In this document: piece after piece, positions 1 to 8,120 of the stretch
Numbering within the stretch: position 1 is the stretch's first letter
How the letters are laid out: every line of letters begins with the position of its first letter
From: Candidatus Hodarchaeota archaeon
GTDB taxonomy: Archaea; Asgardarchaeota; Heimdallarchaeia; Hodarchaeales; Hodarchaeaceae
Direction of reading: 5' to 3'
NCBI GenBank assembly: GCA_029856365.1
Contig: JAHQWW010000014.1
Location: 1 to 55,069 of the forward strand
DNA length: 55,069 nucleotides
Program-made: the position numbers and the translations under genes
Notes under the pieces: model-generated
Told to the model about the DNA's origin: nothing
Databases searched by the model: none
The model's input: only the letters and a program-made list of their open reading frames with translations

Positions 1-261
1 ATAACCTTTTAACAGGAAATCACACTCACCCCTACTCCCTCTCTTACGTTCGGGGATAAAAGTTTCGAACACCTCTCTCAGAACTAAACAATAATCTAAA
101 ATTGACAATTGAAATAAGCCTTCAAGGACATTATAATCTAGATGAGGATGAGTAGTAGTTCATTTTTACCGTTAAACATGAATATTTAACTTGAGGAGAT
201 TTATTACTTAATAAGAAACTTCTTAATCAACTGTTTTGAAACCTTGAAGTTTAGTGATTCT

Positions 262-1128
262 ATGACTCAAAAATCTATATATCGTTCCCCTGCAGGAAAG
301 AAAGAATTATTAAATATCTATGATAAACATTTGAGTAATCTAAACAAACCTTTTGAAGATATTTATGTTCAAACCCGATATGGTAAGACTCATATTGTTA
401 ACATTGGCAAAAAGAATTCAATCCCCTTGATATGTTTACATGGAGGAAATTCAAACACTCCTGACATGTTAACGAGTAATTTACCATTGTTAGAGAAATT
501 TAATATGTTTGCTATTGATACTATAGGACATCCAGGGAAGAGTGATGAAACAAGACTTTCTTCAAACGATTTGAGTTATGGATTTTGGTTATTAGATGTT
601 ATTAATGAATTACAGTTTGAAAAAATCAACGTTTATTCTGGATCCTTTGGAGCAGGTATTGCTATTAGATTGGCAACTGTTACTCCTAAAAGAATTAATA
701 AACTGTCATTATTTGTACCTTCAGGAATTGCTAGTGGATCCATAAAGGATCAACTGAGATTATTGATACCATATTTTAGATTTAAATTATGTCATACAAA
801 TCAGAATCTAATAAAATTATCTAGCACTATAATGACAAGATTCGATGAAGAAAGAATGGAATTACTTCAAGCAATCTTCAAGCATGTGAATATCAATCCA
901 AAAATGCCTCGTCCTGCATATAATGGTGAATTAGATGATTTAAAGGCTCCTACCATAGTTATTGCTGCAAAAAATGACATTCTATTTCCTGCTTCAAGGA
1001 TTATTCCTCGTGCTAAAGAAATTTTCCCGAATTTAATCTACACAGAAATAATAGAAGGTTTACATGAGCCAACAGAGGAAATCTATAATCATATCCACAA
1101 AATAACAACTGATTTTTTCTTTGAATAA
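262..1128 (+). CDS. alpha/beta hydrolase fold protein
   Basis: Alpha/beta hydrolase of about 288 residues; the substrate is unknown. Numbering from the upstream TTG at 244, the oxyanion-hole HGG lies at 66-68 and the nucleophile elbow reads SGSFG with Ser134. The likely acid is Asp245 in the strand ending KND, and the catalytic His is His274 in GLHEP. All members of the triad are therefore present in the right order and spacing. The ATG at 262 gives a start six codons inside the TTG; neither has a convincing ribosome binding site, and I prefer the ATG. No signal peptide or membrane segment is seen, so it should be cytosolic. It stands alone, with no partner gene that narrows the substrate. 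Esterase, lipase and C-C hydrolase activities are all possible. Confidence 0.85.
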   Translation: MTQKSIYRSPAGKKELLNIYDKHLSNLNKPFEDIYVQTRYGKTHIVNIGKKNSIPLICLHGGNSNTPDMLTSNLPLLEKFNMFAIDTIGHPGKSDETRLSSNDLSYGFWLLDVINELQFEKINVYSGSFGAGIAIRLATVTPKRINKLSLFVPSGIASGSIKDQLRLLIPYFRFKLCHTNQNLIKLSSTIMTRFDEERMELLQAIFKHVNINPKMPRPAYNGELDDLKAPTIVIAAKNDILFPASRIIPRAKEIFPNLIYTEIIEGLHEPTEEIYNHIHKITTDFFFE

Positions 1129-1196
1129 AATAATCCTTAATATAAATTTCTCAATAGTATATCTTCTTCATCAGGTTTTGCCTTTTCTTAAATAAA

Positions 1197-1218
1197 TGTA
1201 CATTAAACAAGATGTACA
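1197..1218. promoter_or_regulatory. paired TGTACA palindromes upstream of the SRPBCC gene
   Basis: The six-base palindrome TGTACA occurs at 1197-1202 and again at 1213-1218, sixteen bases apart centre to centre. It lies about 90 bases upstream of the SRPBCC start. The spacing would suit a dimeric regulator, but short palindromes also occur by chance in AT-rich DNA. Confidence 0.25.
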
Positions 1219-1309
1219 TACTTGTAATAATTATATTAATATGCCTCAATGAAAATGTTTAAATTGCACAATTTTCACAATTCAATTTTCCCTTTAGTTT
1301 TTGGATAGT

Positions 1310-1771
1310 ATGTTCATGATAACTCTTAGAGATTCTATAGAAATTAGAACATCACCTGAAAAAGTATTTAATGGCTTGATTAAAGTTTTTTCTTCACAGG
1401 AATATTTTAAAAAATGGCATAAAGACCATGTAAAATGTAGTTGGATTAAAGGTCAGTCTTTCGTGGTAGGCTCAATTCTTTATGTGGAGGAGTATTTACA
1501 TGGCGAATTGCATAAAATGAAATTTCTAGGTACAAAAAAAGAGTTAAACAGAAAAATTGAATATAAACTTCTATTTCCCATGTCAATTGTATGTCCTAAG
1601 GGTTCTTTTATTATAGAACCAACGGAAAGAAGTGCTATCTTTACTGCTACTCTTTCTTTTAGGTTTGGTTTGCTCTTCCAAAAATTAGCTAAAAGTAGAG
1701 TTGAAGCTATTATAAAACATATGAAGGAAGAAGGTCAAAATCTTAAGAATATCTTAGAAAATGAAATATGA
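1310..1771 (+). CDS. SRPBCC (START-like) ligand-binding protein
   Basis: A protein of about 153 residues with the opening pattern of the SRPBCC/polyketide-cyclase fold: a first strand leading into ..IRTSPEKVFNGL, which forms the first strand and helix. Then come alternating beta strands (for example GSILYVEEYL and SFIIEPTERSAIFTATLSF) and a long C-terminal helix. This helix-grip fold binds hydrophobic small ligands. The ligand or reaction cannot be deduced here, because no catalytic signature is evident. ATG at 1310 is chosen over TTG at 1301, with another ATG at 1316. It is a single gene with no operon partner. A T-run directly after the stop may end the transcript. Confidence 0.75.
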   Translation: MFMITLRDSIEIRTSPEKVFNGLIKVFSSQEYFKKWHKDHVKCSWIKGQSFVVGSILYVEEYLHGELHKMKFLGTKKELNRKIEYKLLFPMSIVCPKGSFIIEPTERSAIFTATLSFRFGLLFQKLAKSRVEAIIKHMKEEGQNLKNILENEI

Positions 1772-1778
1772 GAAAAGC

Positions 1779-1785
1779 TTTTTTT
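1779..1785 (+). terminator. T-run, possible archaeal terminator
   Basis: Seven consecutive T residues start eight bases after the stop codon of the SRPBCC gene. Archaeal RNA polymerase commonly terminates at such U-tracts. No hairpin is required or seen. Confidence 0.35.
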
Positions 1786-1826
1786 CTTTGTACTCTGATC
1801 CATAATATTATCAAAATAGTGTAGTA

Positions 1827-2182
1827 ATGGGTGATGGAACAGATGCAGGAAGAATCCATTTAACTGGATCGGATTGTCCTTTTTCTATCAAAGTCCATAA
1901 TCATACACTAGTGATTTTTGAAGGAAATAGCGACTCTGCAAGGATATAACCTTCATAGCTGTACTGAAAATTCCTGAAACAATTTCATACCGTATTATTT
2001 TAGCGAGCTCCACCACAAGCACTCCCTCAACAACCAAAACAATTGTTCCCACAACCAACTCGTCTTCACTGTTTACAACCACTTATATTGAATCCTTCCT
2101 TACATCGGGATTTTCCCTTCTAGTAGTTACAATATTGGTAATCATGAAAGGATCAATTCACATAAGAGGTTATCTATTATGA
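1827..2182 (+). pseudogene. remnant of a Thr/Ser-rich, C-terminally anchored surface protein
   Basis: Two overlapping plus-strand reading frames appear to be parts of one former gene. The first runs from ATG 1827 to a stop at 1947-1949 (40 codons). The second is open from 1931 to the TGA at 2180-2182. It begins with hydrophobic strand-like residues (DITFIAVLKIPE). It then enters a Thr/Ser/Pro-rich linker (around 2006-2080) and ends in a membrane segment (SGFSLLVVTILVI) with a basic tail. This linker plus membrane anchor plus basic end matches the C-terminus of the intact exported protein at 48505-49761. A frameshift near 1931-1949 and the lack of an N-terminal half point to decay. The opposite-strand open frame here is compositional shadow. 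Confidence 0.45.
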
Positions 2183-2255
2183 TTCAAGTAATTTAAAAAA
2201 GCCTAATTGACAGTTTTTTGGGAAATTGAAGCTTAAATTTATCATTATTAGTGTA

Positions 2256-2729
2256 TTAAAATGTTAGCTCATCTAACAGTTTTTCATAGTCCTCTTGGGA
2301 AAGTTCTACTGATTTTTCAATTATTTCTTGTTGTTTCGTTTCAATCTTCTCTGCTGCTTTCCAAAGATCCAGTTGTTGAGAAATCTTGTCACTTAATGAC
2401 TTGAGAGATACTTTTAACTTCTTGATCGATACATTCTTATAGGTTATAACAATTAAAACATGTTCCTTGGTAACACCAAATAAGCACAGATTATTCTCTG
2501 GGAAATCTGCTAAGCTTAATCCTAGTGGACCAAGTTTCAATTCTGACATACCTAGATATAATGCAGTAGAAATTGAAGCAAATCCCTCAAAATCTGATTG
2601 ACTACCAGTTTCTACAGTCACTTTTGATATTATCAATCCAGTTACGTCTGAAAGCATTATTTGCTTTATCCCTGGAGTTGATCTCATGAATTTCACTAAA
2701 AGATCATTAACAGCATTATTAATATCCAT
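2256..2729 (-). CDS. roadblock/LC7-domain protein
   Basis: A 157-residue protein whose first ~110 residues follow the roadblock/LC7 (MglB/dynein light chain) pattern. An N-terminal helix is followed by a strand with TPGIKQIMLSDVTGLIIS, then a helix rich in Ala/Ser. Central strands (GPLGLSLADFPENNLCLFGV) and a second pair of strands follow. The C-terminal ~45 residues are charged and helical and may mediate partner binding. Roadblock proteins form dimers that bind or regulate small Ras-like GTPases. This window encodes two such GTPases 4-5 kb away, so a functional link is reasonable but not shown. ATG start at 2729. Transcribed divergently from the MoxR gene. Confidence 0.85.
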   Translation of the reverse strand: MDINNAVNDLLVKFMRSTPGIKQIMLSDVTGLIISKVTVETGSQSDFEGFASISTALYLGMSELKLGPLGLSLADFPENNLCLFGVTKEHVLIVITYKNVSIKKLKVSLKSLSDKISQQLDLWKAAEKIETKQQEIIEKSVELSQEDYEKLLDELTF

Positions 2730-2827
2730 AATTCATCCATATCTATAATTCCTTAATATTCTTTTTTGCATATTTCAGTAAATCTTATTTTTTCCTATTG
2801 ATGTTTGCAAATTCGGAGTAAGGGTTA

Positions 2828-3703
2828 ATGACAAGCATATCAAATATAGATCTTGCTGCTCAGAAGTACATTTCTAACCCTGAGATTGATGTAACTCTTG
2901 AGTTAGCTTTGAAGTTAAAACGACCCATCCTAGTTGAAGGTCCTGCAGGAACAGGTAAAACAAGTGTTGCTATCTCCATGGCACAGGCATTAAATTGGAA
3001 GTTATTCAGGATCCAATGTTTTGAGGGGATTACATTTGAAAGTGTCATTGGTGAGTTTGATTACAAGCGTCAGCTCCTCCACATTGAATTAGAAAGGCAA
3101 AAACATACCTCGTCGAGCCCAAAGGATTTAGAGGACATTTTTTCAAAAAAATTTTTCATTGAACGACCACTATTTCTCTCTTTTATCGAAAATGACCCCA
3201 ATGTATTGTTGATAGATGAAATCGATAAATCCGATGAAGAATTTGAAGCATTTCTTTTAGAAGCTCTTGGGGAGCGTCAAATAACTATACCAGAATTAGG
3301 AACATTTCATTCAAGTAATGAAAACCAAATTGTGATATTAACTAGTAATTCTAGTCGAGATTTAAGCGAGCCTCTACGTAGACGATGTCTTTACTTGTAT
3401 ATTGATTTTCCTACCCCTGAACGTGAACGTCAAATCCTTGTAACCCATACCGGAAAAAATTTTGATGATCCACTTCTTAAAAGTATTACAGGAATTGTAC
3501 ATCAGATCCGACAATACGATCTCCGTAAAGTTCCTTCCATTGCCGAAACGATTGATTGGGCGAAAGCATTAGTACTTCTAGGAAAGGAACATATTGATGA
3601 ACCAACCTTGAAGGGAACAATAACTGTCCTCTTGAAGTACCAGGAGGATATAAGCCGATTAGAAAGTCAAATGAAAGAGATTATTCGTCTAGGTTCAACA
3701 TAA
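2828..3703 (+). CDS. MoxR-family AAA+ ATPase
   Basis: A 291-residue AAA+ ATPase with Walker A GPAGTGKTS at residues 38-46, Walker B VLLIDE at 126-131 followed by IDKSDEEFEAFLLEAL, sensor-1 Asn in LTSNSSRDL, and arginine-finger region EPLRRRC. This layout is typical of the MoxR/CoxD group, chaperone-like ATPases that mature metal enzymes or remodel complexes with a von Willebrand A partner. The partner follows 13 bases downstream, so the two genes should be one operon. ATG start; GGAG about ten bases upstream may serve as ribosome binding site. No metalloenzyme substrate of the CO-dehydrogenase type is adjacent, so the client is unknown. Confidence 0.88.
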   Translation: MTSISNIDLAAQKYISNPEIDVTLELALKLKRPILVEGPAGTGKTSVAISMAQALNWKLFRIQCFEGITFESVIGEFDYKRQLLHIELERQKHTSSSPKDLEDIFSKKFFIERPLFLSFIENDPNVLLIDEIDKSDEEFEAFLLEALGERQITIPELGTFHSSNENQIVILTSNSSRDLSEPLRRRCLYLYIDFPTPERERQILVTHTGKNFDDPLLKSITGIVHQIRQYDLRKVPSIAETIDWAKALVLLGKEHIDEPTLKGTITVLLKYQEDISRLESQMKEIIRLGST

Positions 3704-3716
3704 TGAGGTTTGGATA

Positions 3717-5132
3717 ATGGGAGTAATTTTAGACTTCATAGCATTATTGCGTTATCTTGGTTTGCCTATCTCCCCAGATGAAACCATAACTGCTCAGAAA
3801 ACTTACCAAATTTTAGGGGTACAAGAAAAGGAAACATTACAGTTTGGATTGAAAGCATCTATTGTGAAGAAACGAGAAGACTTTCACATTTTTGATGTTG
3901 CCTTCGAGTCTTTTTTCACTCATCAATCAGCTAATATTCTAACGGATCAGGATCTTGAATCATACGAACGTGCAAAAAGTAGATTCATTGAACGACTAGA
4001 AGAAACACGCCTTCTAGAAATTGGAGTCATGTTGCTAGAAAACCAAATAGATCAAGCAGTTCAACAAGTAGAAAAAATAATGACCCAAGAAGCAGCCACC
4101 TCATCAGGTCAATCAATGAGTAGATTCATAGATCTCCAGAATAGTCTTCAGAGAGCATTTCGATTAGCATTTGGAGTTAGGGTACCTATCCGTGACTTAA
4201 CACCAAGTCAACGTCAAGATTTACCTTCAGAAACTATTAGAATGGGAACAAATCTCCAATTGTTCAAGCAGGTGATGATTAAAACGTTTCAAAATCAACT
4301 TCAAGAAAATTTAAACGAGTTAGAACGATTACAACAAGAAAATCCAGCAGAAATATCGCCTATAGACTCTTTCTTACACAAGGACCTTTCTTACCTTTCT
4401 ATATCTGTTACAAATGTGAAAGAACAGCTTATCGAAATGGGTTGCATTCTAGCTTCCCGGGAGAGACGACGTCGAAAACGTGCGAAGTATGGAAAACTTG
4501 ACTTTAGGCGGACATTTAGAAAAAATTTGGCTAATAATGGTGTTCCTGTTGATTTAGTACAAAAGAAAAAAAGAATTCAGGATCCTGAAGTAATCATTCT
4601 GAATGATGTCTCAGGATCCACAAGGTGGGTGGCAGATTGGTTTTTTGTGATTACTTATGCAGCTCGAAGTGTCTTTAAGAAAGTTAGAATATTTGAATTT
4701 GACAATACAATGGTAGAAGTTTCTGCAGCTCTAGAACGGAAAACAATTGATCGGGCACTAGAAGAAAGAGATCTATGTTGGGAAAAAACACTCCGACCAA
4801 GAAGAATTCACTCAGATTATCAAAGTTCATTGGAAGATTTCTTCCTTTTAATAAAATATCGACCAATTTCACGACGTACTACGGTATTAATTCTTGGGGA
4901 CTGTCGTGATAATGAGGGAATGTGGAATGCCACGAGACCAATCAGTGCAGAATTGTTAGAGAAGATAGTTTTACCTGCAAAAAGAGTTATTATCCTAAAT
5001 CCTGAAAATAAATCTTTATGGAATACAGGTGATTCAGTAGTTCAATACTACGATACCATAGGCGCAGAAGTATATCATATGGAGACTTTAAATGATTTAG
5101 TGAGATTCGTGTTTGAACTGAAGCATAATTAA
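3717..5132 (+). CDS. CoxE-like von Willebrand factor A protein
   Basis: A 471-residue partner of the upstream MoxR ATPase. The first ~245 residues are helical and charged. Arg-rich RERRRRKRAKYG (248-259) leads into the conserved CoxE segment LDFRRTFRKNLANNGVP. The VWA domain follows, with MIDAS motif D297-x-S299-x-S301 and later RTTVLILGDCRDNEG carrying the third metal ligand region. MoxR-CoxE pairs are known to act as a metal-dependent chaperone module. The MIDAS is intact, so metal-dependent partner binding should be possible. No membrane segment is present, so it is cytosolic. Start ATG at 3717 sits 13 bases after the ATPase stop. Confidence 0.85.
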   Translation: MGVILDFIALLRYLGLPISPDETITAQKTYQILGVQEKETLQFGLKASIVKKREDFHIFDVAFESFFTHQSANILTDQDLESYERAKSRFIERLEETRLLEIGVMLLENQIDQAVQQVEKIMTQEAATSSGQSMSRFIDLQNSLQRAFRLAFGVRVPIRDLTPSQRQDLPSETIRMGTNLQLFKQVMIKTFQNQLQENLNELERLQQENPAEISPIDSFLHKDLSYLSISVTNVKEQLIEMGCILASRERRRRKRAKYGKLDFRRTFRKNLANNGVPVDLVQKKKRIQDPEVIILNDVSGSTRWVADWFFVITYAARSVFKKVRIFEFDNTMVEVSAALERKTIDRALEERDLCWEKTLRPRRIHSDYQSSLEDFFLLIKYRPISRRTTVLILGDCRDNEGMWNATRPISAELLEKIVLPAKRVIILNPENKSLWNTGDSVVQYYDTIGAEVYHMETLNDLVRFVFELKHN

Positions 5133-5167
5133 GATATTGTCATGCACATTCGTGGTTTCATACACCT

Positions 5168-5677
5168 TCATATCTCCAAACGAACAATAAATATGATATT
5201 TCCTATAATAAATCCGAATATGCATAGTGAATAGATTAATGTTCCTGGAACAATTCCATACAATGGATTACCAACTCCCAAAGGATAAAGTAAATCCATT
5301 TCACTATATAAAGGCGCATCAAGGATAATATGAGAGAAAGTTCCAAGAAAAGCGCTGAGAAGAGAGCATCCTAAGGAGTATTCAGGAAGTGAGAAGGGCA
5401 GATTCAATTGAAACTGCTCAATTAACTGCGGGAATAGATACTTAAAACAAAACCATGAGCTTATCCCAGTAAGTAGGCCTAAAAATAAGGCTCCTGTGAA
5501 TGAATGTAGAGGACCATGAAGAGGGAGCCCCATCCCTGGCAGAATAAACCATGCGGTGATTCCTTCGATATCTGGGATAACACTCCCAACAAAAAGGGCT
5601 ATCGGGTCTAAGAAAATCAGTAAAGCTTGGATAAGTATACTGATTCCCCAATGAAAAGGTGTAAATGGCAATTTCAT
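5168..5677 (-). CDS. DUF457/YdjM-like membrane protein (metal-dependent hydrolase family)
   Basis: An integral membrane protein of about 169 residues with four or five hydrophobic segments. The N-terminus MKLPFTPFHWG, with an early His near the membrane, then SVIPDIEGITAWF and LHGPLHSFTGALFLG, and later HIILDAPLYSEMDLL, is the His/Asp pattern of the DUF457/YdjM group annotated as membrane-bound metal-dependent hydrolases. The substrate is unknown. I place the start at ATG 5677, because the protein similarity begins there. The extra 49 residues possible upstream (to 5824) are Lys/Tyr-rich and unlike the family. It is divergent from the metallophosphoesterase gene. Confidence 0.75.
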   Translation of the reverse strand: MKLPFTPFHWGISILIQALLIFLDPIALFVGSVIPDIEGITAWFILPGMGLPLHGPLHSFTGALFLGLLTGISSWFCFKYLFPQLIEQFQLNLPFSLPEYSLGCSLLSAFLGTFSHIILDAPLYSEMDLLYPLGVGNPLYGIVPGTLIYSLCIFGFIIGNIIFIVRLEI

Positions 5678-5844
5678 CCTCTCTTTTTTTTTAGATATCT
5701 TTTCAGATAAAAATATTCCTAGCATCTCCTCTCCAAGTAATAAATCATTAACTGTTAATTTTGGCAAATTTTTGTAATATTGCAAAGTATAATATAAAAC
5801 AAAAAATACACGCGTAAAATACATTTTTGTACACTATTATGGTT

Positions 5845-5860
5845 ACTATGAGCGCATAGT
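5845..5860. promoter_or_regulatory. inverted repeat in divergent promoter region
   Basis: ACTATG-AGCG-CATAGT forms a perfect six-base inverted repeat with a four-base centre. It lies 23 bases before the metallophosphoesterase start and in the divergent region with the DUF457-like gene. It may be an operator or a small hairpin in the leader. Confidence 0.3.
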
Positions 5861-5883
5861 CATTTAATTCAGGTGTTGAATTA

Positions 5884-6642
5884 GTGGTATATACACTAGC
5901 AGTCATCTCAGATATTCACGCGAATATAGTGGCATTGGATGCTGTACTGAAAGACATTGAAAATAATTTCCCAGAAGTGATAGAATATTTATGCCCAGGA
6001 GACCTTGTTGGATATGGACCTAACCCTACTGAAGTGATTACTAGAATAATCAAAGAAAAATTTGTAGCAGTAACAAAAGGTAATCATGATCATGCTATAG
6101 GAGGTGGAGGCAGGGATATCGCTAATTTCGATAAATATATTAGCAATTTTAATAGATATGCTCAACAAGCAATTAAATGGCAAGCTCAAAAATTAACCCC
6201 TGAAGAAAAAACATTCCTATATCAATTACCCAGTTCACGAACCGTCTCTCACAAGAGCTATGAGATCAGCATTTCTATAATACATGGTTCCCCCCAATAT
6301 CCATTGGATGAATATATTCGGCCGAATACTCCTCAACAAAAGGATCTTTTCTCATTCATGGAGCTATTCGAGATAGGAATATTACTACTCGGCCATACTC
6401 ACATCCCATTCGTTGATAAGAGTCAATCATCTGAAACAGGTCAAGATATTTTGATGTGTAATCCCGGAAGTGTAGGTCAACCTCGTGATAGGGATCCTAG
6501 AGCTAGTTATGCTGTTCTCGACTTAGAAACACTTTCAGCAGAGATAATCAGAGTCGATTATGATATTGACGAAGTAGTGAAAAGAATCAATGAAACTGGA
6601 TTACCTGCTTTTCTGGGGGAACGATTGCAAAAAGGAACATAA
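5884..6642 (+). CDS. calcineurin-like metallophosphoesterase
   Basis: A 252-residue metallophosphoesterase with all five signature blocks: ISDIHAN near the N-terminus, GDLVGYGPNP, GNHDHA, a His in IIHGSP, and GHTHIPF. It therefore should bind two metal ions and hydrolyse phosphomono- or phosphodiesters. It resembles the YfcE/MJ0936 and diadenosine-polyphosphatase-like groups (COG0639/0622). The exact substrate is not predictable. The start is GTG at 5884, which gives a first strand immediately before the DIH motif. The first small GTPase starts only 25 bases after the stop, so the two are probably co-transcribed. Confidence 0.88.
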   Translation: MVYTLAVISDIHANIVALDAVLKDIENNFPEVIEYLCPGDLVGYGPNPTEVITRIIKEKFVAVTKGNHDHAIGGGGRDIANFDKYISNFNRYAQQAIKWQAQKLTPEEKTFLYQLPSSRTVSHKSYEISISIIHGSPQYPLDEYIRPNTPQQKDLFSFMELFEIGILLLGHTHIPFVDKSQSSETGQDILMCNPGSVGQPRDRDPRASYAVLDLETLSAEIIRVDYDIDEVVKRINETGLPAFLGERLQKGT

Positions 6643-6667
6643 TTCGATCATCGTGGTGCTTAACAAG

Positions 6668-7204
6668 ATGACAATAGAATTAGAAAATGATGTATGGTGC
6701 TTTAAAATCATTGTTGCTGGAGAAGCATCAGTTGGTAAAACTACTTTAGTTAATCGCTACATCGCTGGTAAGTTTACTTCCGAATATAAGGCGACTATAG
6801 GTGTAGACATTTTCACTAGAGAAGTAACTTTTCAAAAAAAAAATGATAATTTTCGCGTGAAGCTACTAGTTTGGGATATCGCTGGACAATCATTATTTCG
6901 GGCTTTTAGAAAGAAATTCTTTGAAAATGCTCGAAGTGCGCTTCTTGTATTTGATCTGACGGCACCTAACAGTCTAAATCAGCTTAATTCATGGATAAAG
7001 GATATTCACGAAGTAACTGGTGATGTACCTCTAATTTTAATAGGTAATAAATCAGATTTAAAGGAGCTCATTGAGGTTAAACCTGAAGAGATCAGTATTT
7101 TTATTGATCAACATCCAAATGTTGTATTAAATTTTAATACATCTGCTTTGACTGGCAAGAATGTCGAAGCAGCTTTTCTTGGGTTAATTTCTCAAATCAT
7201 ATAG
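6668..7204 (+). CDS. Ras/Rab-like small GTPase (first of a tandem pair)
   Basis: A 178-residue small GTPase. Numbering from ATG 6668: G1 P-loop GEASVGKT at 18-25, switch-I Thr43 in KATIGVD, G3 DIAGQ at 70-74 with the catalytic Gln, G4 NKSD at 127-130, and G5 TSAL around 158. All nucleotide-binding elements are intact, so it should bind and hydrolyse GTP. The C-terminus stops at SQII without a hypervariable tail or cysteines, so prenylation is not expected. An open extension upstream overlaps the metallophosphoesterase and lacks GTPase similarity, so I reject it. The neighbouring downstream GTPase shares the WDIAGQ-LFR-FRKKF block, indicating duplication. Confidence 0.92.
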   Translation: MTIELENDVWCFKIIVAGEASVGKTTLVNRYIAGKFTSEYKATIGVDIFTREVTFQKKNDNFRVKLLVWDIAGQSLFRAFRKKFFENARSALLVFDLTAPNSLNQLNSWIKDIHEVTGDVPLILIGNKSDLKELIEVKPEEISIFIDQHPNVVLNFNTSALTGKNVEAAFLGLISQII

Positions 7205-7292
7205 TGAACTACAGATATTCAGAATATTTCTTTTGCTATCAAATGCTTTTTTGGATTAAATCACAATAATTTTAAAATATATTTAATAAATA

Positions 7293-7300
7293 TTTATAAA
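7293..7300 (+). promoter_or_regulatory. TATA-like box for the second GTPase
   Basis: TTTATAAA sits about 70 bases upstream of the TTG start of the second GTPase, in an otherwise A/T-rich stretch followed by a purine-rich leader (GAGGAGGAAGG). The spacing predicts a transcript with a leader of roughly 40 bases that carries the GAGGT ribosome site. Confidence 0.4.
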
Positions 7301-7350
7301 GAGGAGGAAGGTTAGAAGCTTAATCATCTGAAGGAAGGACAAGTAAACTC

Positions 7351-7355
7351 GAGGT
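7351..7355 (+). promoter_or_regulatory. ribosome binding site fixing a TTG start
   Basis: GAGGT ends seven bases before TTG 7363. The same GAGGT-N7-start geometry is seen before TTG 28532 and ATG 52498, so it supports the TTG as the true start of the second GTPase. Confidence 0.6.
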
Positions 7356-7362
7356 ATACTAA

Positions 7363-7875
7363 TTGAAATATAAGATAGTATTGACGGGAGACGGGGCGGT
7401 AGGGAAGACCTCGTTAATCAACCGGTTTGTTACTGGTTCTTTCACGGGGGATTATAAAGCCACAATTGGTGTTGCTATTACTTCGAAGAGCCTCGTTGTT
7501 CAAGATCAAGAAATTTACCTGCAGATTTGGGATATCGCTGGCCAGACACTTTTTCGACAGTTTAGAAAAAAGTTTTACACAAAAGCTAAAGGAGCTTTGT
7601 TAATCTTCGATTTAACAGTACCTAAAAGCCTAGATAATCTTTATTCTTGGATTGAGGATATTCAGGACATCACAGGAGAAATTCCATTTGTTTTAATTGG
7701 AAATAAGGTGGATTTAAAGGAATTACGAGCGATTTCTCAACAAGAAATAGCTGGGTTTTTGGAAGACAATATAAGTATTTCAGCTTACTTTGATACATCT
7801 GCACTCACTGGAGAGAATGTTGAGAGCGCATTTCATGAATTAGTCTCTCAAATCTCATCTTTTAATTATCAATAG
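7363..7875 (+). CDS. Ras/Rab-like small GTPase (second of a tandem pair)
   Basis: A 170-residue small GTPase with G1 GDGAVGKT at 9-16, switch-I Thr34 in KATIGV, G3 DIAGQ at 57-61, G4 NKVD at 114-117 and G5 TSALTG near 145. It is a close paralogue of the gene 160 bases upstream, sharing the motif spacing and the RKKF block after G3. It again ends right after the last helix (ISSFNYQ) with no lipidation cysteine. The start is TTG, supported by a well-placed GAGGT. It has its own TATA-like box, so it may be expressed separately from the metallophosphoesterase-GTPase pair. The effector is unknown; the roadblock and longin proteins in this window are candidate partners. Confidence 0.93.
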   Translation: MKYKIVLTGDGAVGKTSLINRFVTGSFTGDYKATIGVAITSKSLVVQDQEIYLQIWDIAGQTLFRQFRKKFYTKAKGALLIFDLTVPKSLDNLYSWIEDIQDITGEIPFVLIGNKVDLKELRAISQQEIAGFLEDNISISAYFDTSALTGENVESAFHELVSQISSFNYQ

Positions 7876-8091
7876 TAAATAGTAAGCGGATATTCGCCTC
7901 ATAAAAACGAAAAATATGAGAAGGAAACATGTTGTACATATTTATGGTTGATTTCAATTTACAAGGTATCTAATATTGCGTTTCATAATTTTTTTTTACT
8001 GGAAAGAATATCTGATTCACATCTTTTTATTTCAATAAGATCCAGCTAACCATTCTTCTAATTCAAACAACAATAAAAGGAAATATCAAAG

Positions 8092-8102
8092 TTTTTATAA
8101 TA
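8092..8102 (+). promoter_or_regulatory. TATA-like box of the PAS histidine kinase
   Basis: TTTTTATAATA is centred about 24 bases upstream of the TTG at 8121. In archaea this spacing puts the transcription start at or near the start codon, so the kinase mRNA is probably leaderless and TTG 8121 is credible. Confidence 0.4.
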
Positions 8103-8120
8103 TTCTCGTGTGTTAGTATA

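Noticed and set aside
1888..2082. Open minus-strand frame rich in Val/Glu
   Set aside because: It is the antisense of a Thr/Ser-rich linker on the plus strand; its composition follows from that and it has no family pattern.
5678..5824. N-terminal extension of the DUF457-like membrane protein
   Set aside because: Lys/Tyr-rich, outside the family's conserved start, and would run into the divergent promoter region of the metallophosphoesterase.
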